DNA of 43,826 nucleotides from JBCDLI01 sp038745535 (lineage in GTDB: Bacteria; Pseudomonadota; Alphaproteobacteria; Rhizobiales; Rhizobiaceae): contig JBCDLI010000016.1 in NCBI GenBank assembly GCA_038745535.1, positions 1 to 43,826 of the forward strand, written 5' to 3'. The position numbers and the translations under genes were made by a program. The notes below the pieces were generated by a model that saw nothing but the letters and a program-made list of their open reading frames with translations, made no database searches and was not told the origin of the DNA. This document shows, piece by piece, positions 1-7,193 of this stretch. Within the stretch, counting starts at the first letter, position 1; each line of letters starts with the position of its first letter.

Positions 1-29
1 CAACAGACCACACTCATCGCTGGCCAACC

Positions 30-356
30 TCACACCAAGTGAGTTCGCTGCGAAAATGACATTGCAAAAACGGGCAGCATGAGGCCAAAAACAAACCAGC
101 GAATTCTCTCAATCCATGGAGGGAAGTCGGGGCTCAGGTCATTTTTTGAAAACACTTGATCTCTCAACTGCGCAATTCGACCGAAAACCAGTGTTTGAAA
201 GCCCAGCAGAATTGCAAATAACTGAGGAGCCATGTCTCCAAAATCGTCATCTAATCTCAGCCAGTCGGAAAAACTGAAATAAGAGAAGATCGAGACGGTC
301 GGGCCTCCTAAAAAAACAACAGACCGAAACCAATCTACATTATTCAATGTAACCAC
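30..356 (-). CDS. Small membrane protein of unknown function
   Basis: 108-aa protein read from a GTG at 356; I do not recognise a family. Hydrophobic stretches at about residues 12-28, 43-59 and 86-101 suggest two or three membrane segments, separated by a charged loop (about 60-85) rich in Arg, Asp, Lys and Pro. The first 17 bases overlap the end of the upstream 311-aa gene, so the two are probably co-transcribed and translationally coupled; a separate strong ribosome site is not visible. The protein ends only ten residues after its last hydrophobic stretch, so a truncated or frameshifted longer protein cannot be excluded. The region is visibly richer in A and T than the housekeeping genes to the right. 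That a soluble and a small membrane partner act together is inference. Confidence 0.55.
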   Translation of the reverse strand: MVTLNNVDWFRSVVFLGGPTVSIFSYFSFSDWLRLDDDFGDMAPQLFAILLGFQTLVFGRIAQLRDQVFSKNDLSPDFPPWIERIRWFVFGLMLPVFAMSFSQRTHLV

Positions 357-1275
357 CCGACTTTAGCTCAGCGAGGTACTCATCCATCGCCACCCACGCC
401 GATGCATGGTCGATGGTTTCGTTTTTGACGGCTATGTTAAGCGTTTTGGAAAGAGTCATGCTGCTGTGAGTAATTTTGGAGCCAGACTTCGTCCGTATGA
501 AGAACCCAGGCTCCAGATCGTCAATTATATCCGATGCGGACTCATCAAAATCAGCTTGGCTGAGACCGTCGTTGTGACGACCATCAATACGAAGAGAGAC
601 TTTTGCAGAGACATTCCGCATGTCTCGATCACGCAAATCACGAAGGGTTTGGTCTTTCTCAATTATATCTCGTAATGCGGCAAGAATTTTTTGTTTTGTT
701 GTCGCCGTAGTGGTCTCGGCAATTACCGAGTTGAGATCATATTCATTTAGGGTCGCATCCAGACCAATAATCTGCGCGCCTTCACTCCGAAGTTTTTTTA
801 ATTCGCTTTTGTTAATGACATTCTGCAGTTCGAACTGCCGATCACCGGCCATTGAGTTTACGCGTTCCGATAGCTTCTGCAGGTAAAAGGCGAGCGTTTT
901 CGCAGTCGCGCTTTCTGCGCAGAATAAGACATGGTCCCCAGAAATAAGAGCGACCATCGAACCGGTCAGGAAGTCAGCATTCTCCGGTGCATCAGTTAAT
1001 GAAAGTGGTGCTTGTACATCGCTCTGAGACGCTCTCGGGACGATCCCAGTTTGGCCGTCAGGCGTAAATGAAACACAATGTAGGTATATCGTACCATCAT
1101 CGGCGATCTTGCGGTGCCTTATTTGAATTACAGAGTCGTCGGGCCTTTTGTACGTGGTGTCCGCTACCGTTTTCATCTTATTAAGGACGCTAGCGGTCAA
1201 GTCGCCTAACTCTCGATAATTCCGTTCGTCATTAATAAAGTTTGTTGTCCAATAACTTACCGCTTTTTGAACCAT
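340..1275 (-). CDS. Soluble protein of unknown function, first gene of a two-gene accessory unit
   Basis: 311-aa protein of no family that I recognise. It has no signal peptide or membrane segment, so it is probably cytoplasmic. The N-terminal half looks like mixed alpha/beta structure, with a hydrophobic strand near residues 105-118 (a GSMVALISGDHVLFC segment). The middle (about 120-210) is helical and charged, with many Lys, Arg and Asp. ATG 1275 is chosen because GAGGGG stands six bases upstream and because a good promoter at 1311-1339 would put the transcript start near 1304; a GTG at 1329 in the same frame would lie upstream of that start. The gene overlaps the following membrane-protein gene by 17 bases. 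Lower GC content and lack of a known housekeeping match suggest horizontal acquisition. A defence or stress role is possible but unsupported by any motif. Confidence 0.65.
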   Translation of the reverse strand: MVQKAVSYWTTNFINDERNYRELGDLTASVLNKMKTVADTTYKRPDDSVIQIRHRKIADDGTIYLHCVSFTPDGQTGIVPRASQSDVQAPLSLTDAPENADFLTGSMVALISGDHVLFCAESATAKTLAFYLQKLSERVNSMAGDRQFELQNVINKSELKKLRSEGAQIIGLDATLNEYDLNSVIAETTTATTKQKILAALRDIIEKDQTLRDLRDRDMRNVSAKVSLRIDGRHNDGLSQADFDESASDIIDDLEPGFFIRTKSGSKITHSSMTLSKTLNIAVKNETIDHASAWVAMDEYLAELKSGGYIE

Positions 1276-1310
1276 TTTCCGCCCCTCGTTGACAGCACTC
1301 TTGGCAGAAC

Positions 1311-1339
1311 ATAATAAGAACAAGTTCACCCCTATTCAA
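1311..1339 (-). promoter_or_regulatory. Candidate sigma70-type promoter for the two-gene unit
   Basis: On the minus strand TTGAAT (1334-1339) is followed after 17 bases by TATTAT (1311-1316), four and five matches to the -35 and -10 consensus. The predicted transcript starts about 30 bases before ATG 1275 and includes its GAGGGG ribosome site. The fit of promoter, leader and ribosome site is why I favour the 1275 start. Confidence 0.5.
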
Positions 1340-1862
1340 GCAATACCTGTTTTACAGAAGGGTTCCAGCCTCAATTTGAGGGTCTTATTCTGACTGAGAT
1401 GAACTCCAGTGTGATCACATTTGCCGTGAGAGTTTACCATTCTTCCAATCCGCTGCTCGGCCAGTTAGGCGGGCCCAAAAGGTGCCTATCAGAGTGCGAG
1501 TTTACAAACTTCCCTCCTTTTATCCGCCACTCTGCCCTCCCTCCACCCGTTTACGGGGGAGGGATAAAGGGTGGGGGTTTTCGCATCGAATTTTTATGCA
1601 GTTGTGCCATTCCCGCACCCGACCTGCTGCGCAGCCCATCCCTCTCAGCAGTTGCTACGCAGTGCGTTTGCCGGGCAGTCCCTATCCCGCGGGCGGGAGG
1701 AGGGAAAAGCGCCCAAAAACTTATCCACGCTTCCAAAACCCCAGCCACACTCGGCTGTCTGAGCATTTCCACTTCAGGTGGTGTCAGAAATTGCTGTCTC
1801 TCACTTTGCTCGAACGCATTTTCTGACGCTTCTTTCCGTTGAGAAATGAAATTGCTCTACAA
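1340..1862. repeat. Gene-free stretch with G/C-rich palindromic intergenic repeat sequence
   Basis: No credible gene. The core at 1535-1579 has CCCTCC and CCACCC followed by a short TTTA turn and GGGGGAGGG and GGGTGGGGG, so it can fold into a hairpin with alternative pairings. A second palindrome, TCCCGC-GG-GCGGGA, lies at 1685-1698. This pattern (pyrimidine tract, short loop, purine tract) is typical of dispersed REP-like intergenic elements of alphaproteobacteria. Open frames across it are Pro/Gly-rich artefacts of the repeats. It separates the AT-richer island on the left from the core genes on the right. Confidence 0.45.
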
Positions 1863-2585
1863 ATGAGGCACCATTTGGCAAACGGGTTTGACTGGGCATT
1901 TGCGGTAAAAAGGCAGCGCGATGCGTTTCGCGTGGTTGTAGCCATGCTGGCGTCCATGGTCGGGCTGGTCGACGGCGATCTGCCGCCGCGCGACGAGATA
2001 TTTCCGCTGCCGCGCCGCGTTCACACCCAATTGTTGCAATTGCTGCGCCCGGCAGAAAGTGCGCTGCGTCGGCTGATCTTCGTTTATGCGCTTGGTGCCT
2101 TGGAGCGCATGCGGCCCGGTTCGGGCGTGGTGAAAGAGGCTGCGCCGCTCCCCGACTTTTCCAAGTTCAACGCAGCGCGCGAGGGCGGGTCCGCGTCAAA
2201 ATTTCCGCTAATCGATCCGCGCAAGGATTTTTCCTATTTATGGCGTGATGAAGAAGCCGGTGTGGCAAGTCCATCCAATGCGCCAACGCACGAAATAGAA
2301 AAACCTATTTCGCCCGTGCTTGTGATGCGGCGCGTGGCGGCGCTGGCCCATGCCTATGAGACAATGCCGAAACAGGCAAAGCGCATGGCGCACTGGCTGC
2401 GGGCGATGAACGGGCCGCGGTCCGATGACGTGACGTTGCCGCCGAAACTGCACCCGATCCGGCCGGGCGCTGCGCCCGGTTACACCGAAAAACCGGCCAA
2501 TGAAGCCGACGATCTGCTCTGCGAGTGCGAGCACATCGCAGGCCACGCGCTGAACTATCCTGAAAAATTTCACCACCTCACGTGA
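1863..2585 (+). CDS. Hypothetical protein
   Basis: 240-aa protein without a family I can name. The N-terminal half (about 1-95) is rich in Arg, Leu and Ala and looks helical, with a hydrophobic helix near residues 25-40 that is too interrupted to be a clear membrane segment. The centre is Pro- and Ser-rich and probably flexible. A helical segment around residues 155-190 is followed by a tail with a CEC motif near the end. ATG 1863 is preferred over an in-frame TTG at 1839; neither has a strong ribosome site. Codon usage and GC are like the neighbouring core genes, so I take it as real. It ends 88 bases before the moeB-like gene; the inverted repeat and possible promoter between them argue for separate transcription. 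Confidence 0.6.
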   Translation: MRHHLANGFDWAFAVKRQRDAFRVVVAMLASMVGLVDGDLPPRDEIFPLPRRVHTQLLQLLRPAESALRRLIFVYALGALERMRPGSGVVKEAAPLPDFSKFNAAREGGSASKFPLIDPRKDFSYLWRDEEAGVASPSNAPTHEIEKPISPVLVMRRVAALAHAYETMPKQAKRMAHWLRAMNGPRSDDVTLPPKLHPIRPGAAPGYTEKPANEADDLLCECEHIAGHALNYPEKFHHLT

Positions 2586-2604
2586 GCCACCCAACGTCCA
2601 CAAT

Positions 2605-2620
2605 TTGACGTTTACGTAAA
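2605..2620. promoter_or_regulatory. 16-bp inverted repeat, candidate operator for the moeB-like gene
   Basis: TTGACGTTTACGTAAA is an inverted repeat of 7-bp arms (six of seven matching) around two bases, and contains the perfect 10-mer TTTACGTAAA at 2611-2620. It lies 54 bases before the start of the moeB-like gene and its left arm could serve as a -35 box (TTGACG). The layout resembles operators reported for MerR-family LiuR regulators in proteobacteria, from memory only. Confidence 0.35.
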
Positions 2621-2673
2621 GGACACTTTTCTAGAACCTTCGCGCGCGCTATGCGCATCTGAGGAGGCGACAC

Positions 2674-3408
2674 GTGAAACTGACGAGCGAAGAGACCGAG
2701 CGCTACGCGCGCCACATCGTCATGCCGGAAATCGGCGGGCCCGGGCAGCAAAAGTTGAAGCAGTCGCGAGTGGCGGTTGTCGGCGCGGGCGGGCTTGGGT
2801 CGCCGGCTTTGATTTATCTCGCAGCTGCGGGCGTCGGCCATTTGACCGTGATCGACGATGATGAGGTCGCGCTTTCCAATCTGCAGCGACAGGTGCTGCA
2901 CCAGACGAGCGCGATTGGTAAGCCGAAGGTGACCAACGCGGCCAAAAATCTCAAGCACATCAATCCGCATGTGAATGTCGCGCCGATTGCTGAGAGATTG
3001 CTCGCCGAAAATGCGGAAGATTTGCTGCGCGAACACGATGCCGTCGTCGACGGCTCCGACAGTTTTTCGACGCGGAAGATCATCGCGAACGTTTGTGCAG
3101 ACTTACGCATTCCGATGATACACGGCGCGCTTGGTCGGTTCGATGGAATGGTCACGGTCTTTGCGCCATTTGCAGACAACAATCCACGCTTTGAGGACCT
3201 CTACGATACTGAACCCGACGAGAGCGCGCTGCCGACCTGCGCTCAAGCAGGCGTGCTGGGCGCGGTCGCCGGCGTCATCGGCACCCTGCAGGCAACAGAG
3301 GTGATCAAACTCTTGCTCGGCATTGGCAAACCGCTGGTCGGCGAGGTGCTGACCGTCAACGTTTTCGATATGGAGTTGAGGAAAATGAGGTATCGCCGCA
3401 AATGCTAG
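2674..3408 (+). CDS. moeB: HesA/MoeB/ThiF family adenylyltransferase (MoeB-like)
   Basis: 244-aa E1-like enzyme that would adenylate the C-terminal glycine of a ubiquitin-like sulphur carrier such as MoaD or ThiS. The nucleotide-binding loop GAGGLG is at residues 37-42, the acidic strand VIDDDEV at 59-65, the NLQRQ motif with the catalytic Arg at 69-73, and the conserved Cys of TCAQAG at 189. The CxxC pairs that bind zinc in E. coli MoeB are missing: the first position reads FEDLY and the chain ends at RRKC before the second. Loss of zinc sites is also known in MoeZ-type relatives. GTG 2674 follows GAGGAGG with good spacing. No other molybdopterin or thiamine gene is nearby, so the partner is unknown. 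Confidence 0.85.
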   Translation: MKLTSEETERYARHIVMPEIGGPGQQKLKQSRVAVVGAGGLGSPALIYLAAAGVGHLTVIDDDEVALSNLQRQVLHQTSAIGKPKVTNAAKNLKHINPHVNVAPIAERLLAENAEDLLREHDAVVDGSDSFSTRKIIANVCADLRIPMIHGALGRFDGMVTVFAPFADNNPRFEDLYDTEPDESALPTCAQAGVLGAVAGVIGTLQATEVIKLLLGIGKPLVGEVLTVNVFDMELRKMRYRRKC

Positions 3409-3498
3409 CTCACATGAGGTCGGCGACTGTGGCATTGCCTTGACATAGACCTTCGTGGGATGTCTTTTATCGCCGGGGTTTACAGAGGGGTACATCGT

Positions 3499-4155
3499 AT
3501 GGCTTGGATTTCGGCAGTTCTTACCCTGCTAGCGATCGGAAACGTTGCGGCGGTTTACTTATTTTTCTGTCAGCGCGGGTTGGAGCGATCCCTCTTGCCG
3601 CAACGCGAAGTAAACCTGTTCCCTGAGATCGGCGGTCGTCGCGGCGTCGGTGCAGCCATTCCAGCGGAAACGCGCGCGATCGGTGGTCGGCGCGTTACGC
3701 AGTACGTCGCCGCTGATGCTGGAGCGGCGAGCATTGCGGCTAAGACTTCGGCGGCGAAGACTTCCAGTCCGGCGGTTGGCAAGATGCCGTCTCCTGTGGT
3801 CGTCAAATCAGCGAAGAAACCGGCAACGAAAGCAAAGTCGGCCGGAGCAACTGCGCCAAAGACTGCCAAAGCAGCTGCCGCCCCAGCCGCGAAGCCAAAA
3901 ACGAAATCCGCAGCGGACGCAACGTCGGGCAGTTCAAAGCCGAAGAAGGTCGAGCTTGCCAAAGATGATCTGAAACGGATCAAAGGCGTCGGCAAAGTGT
4001 TTGAAGGCAAGCTCAACGGCGCAGGCGTTTACTCGCTGAAAGACATCGCGGCTATGTCGCAGGCTGACCTGCAGAAGCTTGACGATGAGATGAACCTTGG
4101 CGGACGCACGGCCAACGAAAAGTGGATCGAACAGGCGAAGACATTTTTGGCGTGA
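3499..4155 (+). CDS. Membrane-anchored helix-hairpin-helix protein
   Basis: 218-aa protein in three parts: one N-terminal membrane segment (about residues 4-24), a long Ala/Lys/Pro-rich low-complexity linker (about 70-155) that resembles histone-H1-like tails, and a C-terminal helix-hairpin-helix domain (about 158-218) with the IKGVGKVFEGKL signature. Such domains bind DNA or act as protein docking modules; similar C-termini occur fused to NADH-quinone oxidoreductase subunits in rhizobia. ATG 3499 is chosen because AGAGGGG lies about eight bases upstream; an ATG at 3460 has no site. The gene meets the convergent dehydrogenase gene with one base between the stops. Function is not established; nucleoid-membrane contact is a guess. 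Confidence 0.7.
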   Translation: MAWISAVLTLLAIGNVAAVYLFFCQRGLERSLLPQREVNLFPEIGGRRGVGAAIPAETRAIGGRRVTQYVAADAGAASIAAKTSAAKTSSPAVGKMPSPVVVKSAKKPATKAKSAGATAPKTAKAAAAPAAKPKTKSAADATSGSSKPKKVELAKDDLKRIKGVGKVFEGKLNGAGVYSLKDIAAMSQADLQKLDDEMNLGGRTANEKWIEQAKTFLA

Positions 4156-4156
4156 T

Positions 4157-5143
4157 CTAAGGAAGAACGCGGTCGCGCGGTTTATCCCCGTCGCTCATCA
4201 TCTTGATGCTGACGATCACCTTCTCGCCCATTTCGATGCGGCTTTCGATGGTGGCCGAACTCATATGAGGGGTAAGCACAACCTTGCCCTTCGCGGCTAA
4301 TTTACAAAGCCGGTCATTGACCGCTGGCTCGTGTTCAAAAACATCGAGACCGGCACCGGCGATATGGTCATGCTCAAGCGCGGAAATCAGCGCTTCTTCA
4401 TCAATGACCTCGCCACGGGACGTGTTGATCACGTAAGCGGATTTTGGAAGCAGCGACAGGCGCTTTGCATTGATAAGATGAAAGGTCTCTGGCGTGCTCG
4501 GACAATTTATCGACAGTATATCAACCTGTGTTAGCATCTCGTCGAGGCTCTTCCAGCGGGTTGCGTTCAGGTCCGCGGCGATGTCGGGGGCTACCTCATG
4601 TCGGTTATGGTAGTGGATTGCGAGCCCAAACGCTTTGGCGCGTTCAGCGACGGCGATGCCTATTCGGCCCATTCCGACAATGCCAAGTCGTTTGCCGTGT
4701 ATGCGATGGCCGAGCATCCACGTCGGTGACCAGCCATCCCAACGGTCTTCGCCGGTCAAATAGCTGGCGCCTTCCACCATCCGCCGCGACGCGCCGAGGA
4801 TAAGCGCCATGGTTAAGTCAGCGGTATCTTCTTTCAAAACGTCTGGCGTGTTGGTGACTGTGATGCCTTTTCGATAGGCGGCTCGAACATCAATGTTATC
4901 CGTGCCCGCACCGAACTGTGCTATGAGTTTCAAACGGCTTGAAGCAGCGTTAAGTAGATCATCGTCAATTGTGTCGGTTACCGTCGATACGAGTACATCG
5001 CACCGGTTCATCGCATCGGTGAGCTCTTCTCGGCTCATCGAGATGTCTGTCGCGTTAAATTCGACATCGAAAAGAGCGGCCATTCGCTCCTCGACGGAGA
5101 TCGGAAGTTTGCGGGTGACAATGACAAATGGCTTTGATCCCAC
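4157..5143 (-). CDS. D-isomer-specific 2-hydroxyacid dehydrogenase (glyoxylate reductase-like)
   Basis: 328-aa NAD(P)-dependent dehydrogenase that would interconvert a 2-keto acid such as glyoxylate or hydroxypyruvate and its D-2-hydroxy acid in the cytoplasm. The length is typical. The Rossmann loop GMGRIG is at residues 157-162; the catalytic triad is visible as Arg243 (NTSRGE), Glu272 (FEHEP) and His293 (PHMSS). The substrate-binding N-terminal lobe has FGAGTDNID at 77-85. ATG 5143 has GAGG ten bases upstream. It is divergent from the SH3-protein gene with about 180 bases between them. Exact substrate cannot be told from sequence alone; formate or phosphoglycerate dehydrogenase activity is less likely on length and motif spacing. 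Confidence 0.88.
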   Translation of the reverse strand: MGSKPFVIVTRKLPISVEERMAALFDVEFNATDISMSREELTDAMNRCDVLVSTVTDTIDDDLLNAASSRLKLIAQFGAGTDNIDVRAAYRKGITVTNTPDVLKEDTADLTMALILGASRRMVEGASYLTGEDRWDGWSPTWMLGHRIHGKRLGIVGMGRIGIAVAERAKAFGLAIHYHNRHEVAPDIAADLNATRWKSLDEMLTQVDILSINCPSTPETFHLINAKRLSLLPKSAYVINTSRGEVIDEEALISALEHDHIAGAGLDVFEHEPAVNDRLCKLAAKGKVVLTPHMSSATIESRIEMGEKVIVSIKMMSDGDKPRDRVLP

Positions 5144-5326
5144 GAAAACCTCTGATGCTTGTTTCGAACGGTCTGTGCCGGCAATTTAGCGCAACATTAA
5201 CCCTGTAAGTTCATCTTCGCCGCTGTTCAGATTTTTCAACTGGCTTGTTCGCTGACAGAGAAAGACGGCTTGAATTTGTGCCGATTTGATCGCTTTAGAC
5301 AAGCCCCTCAGCCGAGGAATTTTGCA

Positions 5327-5887
5327 GTGAAAGAGATCAGTGGAGTGCGTTTTTTGACCATGGTCGCCGTGTCTTTCTCGGTTGTCGCGTTGCCTGCGCT
5401 GGCGCAAACAACGGGCTCAATCAAAACAGGCCCATCCGGGCTGCCCCTGCCACGCTATGTCAGTTTAAAAGCCGAAAAGGTGAATATGCGCGTCGGGCCA
5501 GGTAAAAAATATGCAATTGCTTGGCGCTATATGAAGTCAGGACTGCCGCTGGAAATCATACAGGAACACGATCATTGGCGCCGCGTTCGTGATGCCGACG
5601 GAACATCAGGTTGGATTCACAAAGCTTTATTGTCCGGCAGACGAACCGCCGTGACTGCCCCTTGGTGGGTCGGTGGCGAGCGCAAAGACGAGACAATACC
5701 ACTGCGAAAGTCTCCGAGTGCCGACGCAGAAGTGATCGCCCATCTGAAACCGGGTGTATTTGGACATGTTCCAAAGTGTGACGGAGCATGGTGCGAGATG
5801 GCGGTAGAAAGCGGAAACGCGCGCCTTTCGGGCCATGTGAGCCAAGCCGAACTTTGGGGTGCATACCCCGATGAGGTTTTCGACTAG
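5327..5887 (+). CDS. Secreted SH3-domain protein
   Basis: 186-aa exported protein. A signal peptide covers residues 1-26, with cleavage expected after ALA before Gln27. Two bacterial SH3-type repeats follow, about 44-103 (VNMRVGPGKKYA and GTSGWIHKALL) and 107-178 (LRKSPSADAEV and LSGHVSQAELWG). These domains usually bind peptidoglycan or peptides in the periplasm; no enzymatic domain is present. GTG 5327 is chosen because GAGGAAT sits about seven bases upstream and the signal peptide starts there; upstream TTG extensions add only non-hydrophobic sequence. It is divergent from the hydroxyacid dehydrogenase, an arrangement seen in other rhizobia (from memory). Confidence 0.8.
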   Translation: MKEISGVRFLTMVAVSFSVVALPALAQTTGSIKTGPSGLPLPRYVSLKAEKVNMRVGPGKKYAIAWRYMKSGLPLEIIQEHDHWRRVRDADGTSGWIHKALLSGRRTAVTAPWWVGGERKDETIPLRKSPSADAEVIAHLKPGVFGHVPKCDGAWCEMAVESGNARLSGHVSQAELWGAYPDEVFD

Positions 5888-6081
5888 CGCCCGCTTTGAA
5901 AGTGCTACGATGTCTACCAGGTCCCGCACGCCAAGACTGGTCCTATTGCGATGTCGCTTATCCACCTCTTCGTGGACCGTGGTAATCACCGTTGAGCAAG
6001 CAGCGGCAAAGCTATCATCACTCGATTGACCGCATGGGCTAATTCACCCATCACGGGGAGACGCCAGACCGGAGCCCAGAA

Positions 6082-7023
6082 ATGCCAAAACGAGTCGCGG
6101 TTCAGATGGACCACATCTCATCTGTCCAGATCGCTGGAGACACGACCTTCGCCCTTTGTTTGGCAGCCCAAGCACGCGGATACGATCTGCTCCACTACAC
6201 GCCAGACAAACTCTCGATGCGCGATGGAACGGTATTTGCGACAATGCAGCCGATGCAGGTTCGCGATCTGGAAGGATCGCACTTTACATTAGGAAAACCC
6301 GAGCGAGTGGAATTGACCGATGTGGATGCGGTGCTTCTGCGTCAGGATCCGCCGTTCGACATGCATTACATCACAACGACCCATCTGCTTGAGCGGGTTC
6401 ATCCGAAAACGCTCGTGGTCAACGATCCGAACTTCGTGCGGAATTTACCCGAAAAGATCTTCGTCACCGAGTTTCCCGATCTGATGCCGCCGACCCTCGT
6501 CACAACTGACCTTGATGAGATCAAGGCGTTCCGCGCAGAGTTCGGTGATATCATCGTCAAGCCGCTCTTTGGCAATGGCGGCGCGGGCGTCTTCTTTCTC
6601 AGGAAAGATGATCAGAACCTGTCATCGCTGCTGGAGATGTTTGCCGGTCTTTCGCGCGAACAATTGATGGTTCAACAATATCTGCCCGACGTTCGAGCCG
6701 GCGATAAGAGGGTGATACTGATCGACGGCGAGGCTGTTGGGGCAATCAATCGCATCCCGGCGGAAGGCGATGCCCGTTCCAACATGCATGTGGGCGGCAA
6801 AGCGGTTGCCGACCAACTTAACGAACGGGACCGTGAAATTTGCGCTCGAATTGGCCCGCGTTTGAAAGAGATGGGGCAAATCCTTGTTGGAATCGACGTT
6901 ATTGGCGGCAAATTAACCGAGATAAACGTTACATCACCGACTGGCGTCCGCGAGGTCAAAAAGTTCGGTGGGGCCGATATTGCCTCGCTATTTTGGGAAG
7001 CCGTTGAAGAAAAATTGCATTAA
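6082..7023 (+). CDS. gshB: Glutathione synthetase
   Basis: 313-aa ATP-grasp enzyme that joins gamma-glutamylcysteine and glycine, the second step of glutathione synthesis. The length equals the E. coli family. The N-terminal prokaryotic GSH-S domain includes VLLRQDPPFDMHYI (about 84-97); the ATP-grasp domain includes the lysine and glycine-rich loop VKPLFGNGGAG (about 158-168) and the C-terminal metal-binding EINVTSPTG (about 288-296). ATG 6082 follows GGAGCC by six bases. In many rhizobia yraN lies just upstream; here it is absent and a 195-base intergenic stretch with no gene precedes. A weak hairpin (CGATC/GATCG, 7027-7041) followed by C and four T may help termination. Confidence 0.95.
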   Translation: MPKRVAVQMDHISSVQIAGDTTFALCLAAQARGYDLLHYTPDKLSMRDGTVFATMQPMQVRDLEGSHFTLGKPERVELTDVDAVLLRQDPPFDMHYITTTHLLERVHPKTLVVNDPNFVRNLPEKIFVTEFPDLMPPTLVTTDLDEIKAFRAEFGDIIVKPLFGNGGAGVFFLRKDDQNLSSLLEMFAGLSREQLMVQQYLPDVRAGDKRVILIDGEAVGAINRIPAEGDARSNMHVGGKAVADQLNERDREICARIGPRLKEMGQILVGIDVIGGKLTEINVTSPTGVREVKKFGGADIASLFWEAVEEKLH

Positions 7024-7092
7024 AACCGATCTGGCGGATCGCTTTTGTTCTGCGTTTGCAACCGGATACAACTTTCACAAGTATTTCACGAA

Positions 7093-7114
7093 TTTATGTT
7101 CTCTTTATGTTCTT
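7093..7114 (+). repeat. Two tandem 11-bp direct repeats before comM
   Basis: TTTATGTTCTC (7093-7103) is followed directly by TTTATGTTCTT (7104-7114), ten of eleven bases identical. The 11-base period places both copies on the same face of the helix, as for a doubly bound regulator, about 80 bases before the comM start. They could equally be replication slippage in AT-rich promoter DNA. Confidence 0.4.
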
Positions 7115-7140
7115 TACATCACACTGACTGGGTGCTTAGC

Positions 7141-7190
7141 TGACAGCGCAGGCGTTTTGCTTGCGTCTGCGAAGCAAACGAAAGCTGTCA
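7141..7190 (+). promoter_or_regulatory. Long hairpin in the comM leader, ending three bases before the start codon
   Basis: Outer arms TGACAGC (7141-7147) and GCTGTCA (7184-7190) pair perfectly; inside them CGTTTTGCTT (7153-7162) and GAAGCAAACG (7171-7180) pair with one bulged T and an end mismatch, leaving an 8-base loop. No T-run follows, so it is not an ordinary terminator for gshB. Its 3' arm covers the position where a ribosome site for ATG 7194 should lie, so it may limit translation. Confidence 0.5.
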
Positions 7191-7193
7191 CCG

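Noticed and set aside
1399..1842. 147-aa frame and several shorter frames on both strands in the gap between the island and the hypothetical gene
   Set aside because: The translation is driven by G- and C-tract repeats (PPPVYGGGIKGGG type), with no ribosome site and no family.
3570..4016. 148-aa frame antisense to the helix-hairpin-helix gene
   Set aside because: Mirror of the Ala/Lys-rich linker; Ala/Phe/Val repeats with no start signal.
5910..6029. 39-codon frame in the gap before gshB
   Set aside because: No ribosome site, Arg/Ser/Thr-rich, no family, and no sign of YraN, which might be expected at this place.
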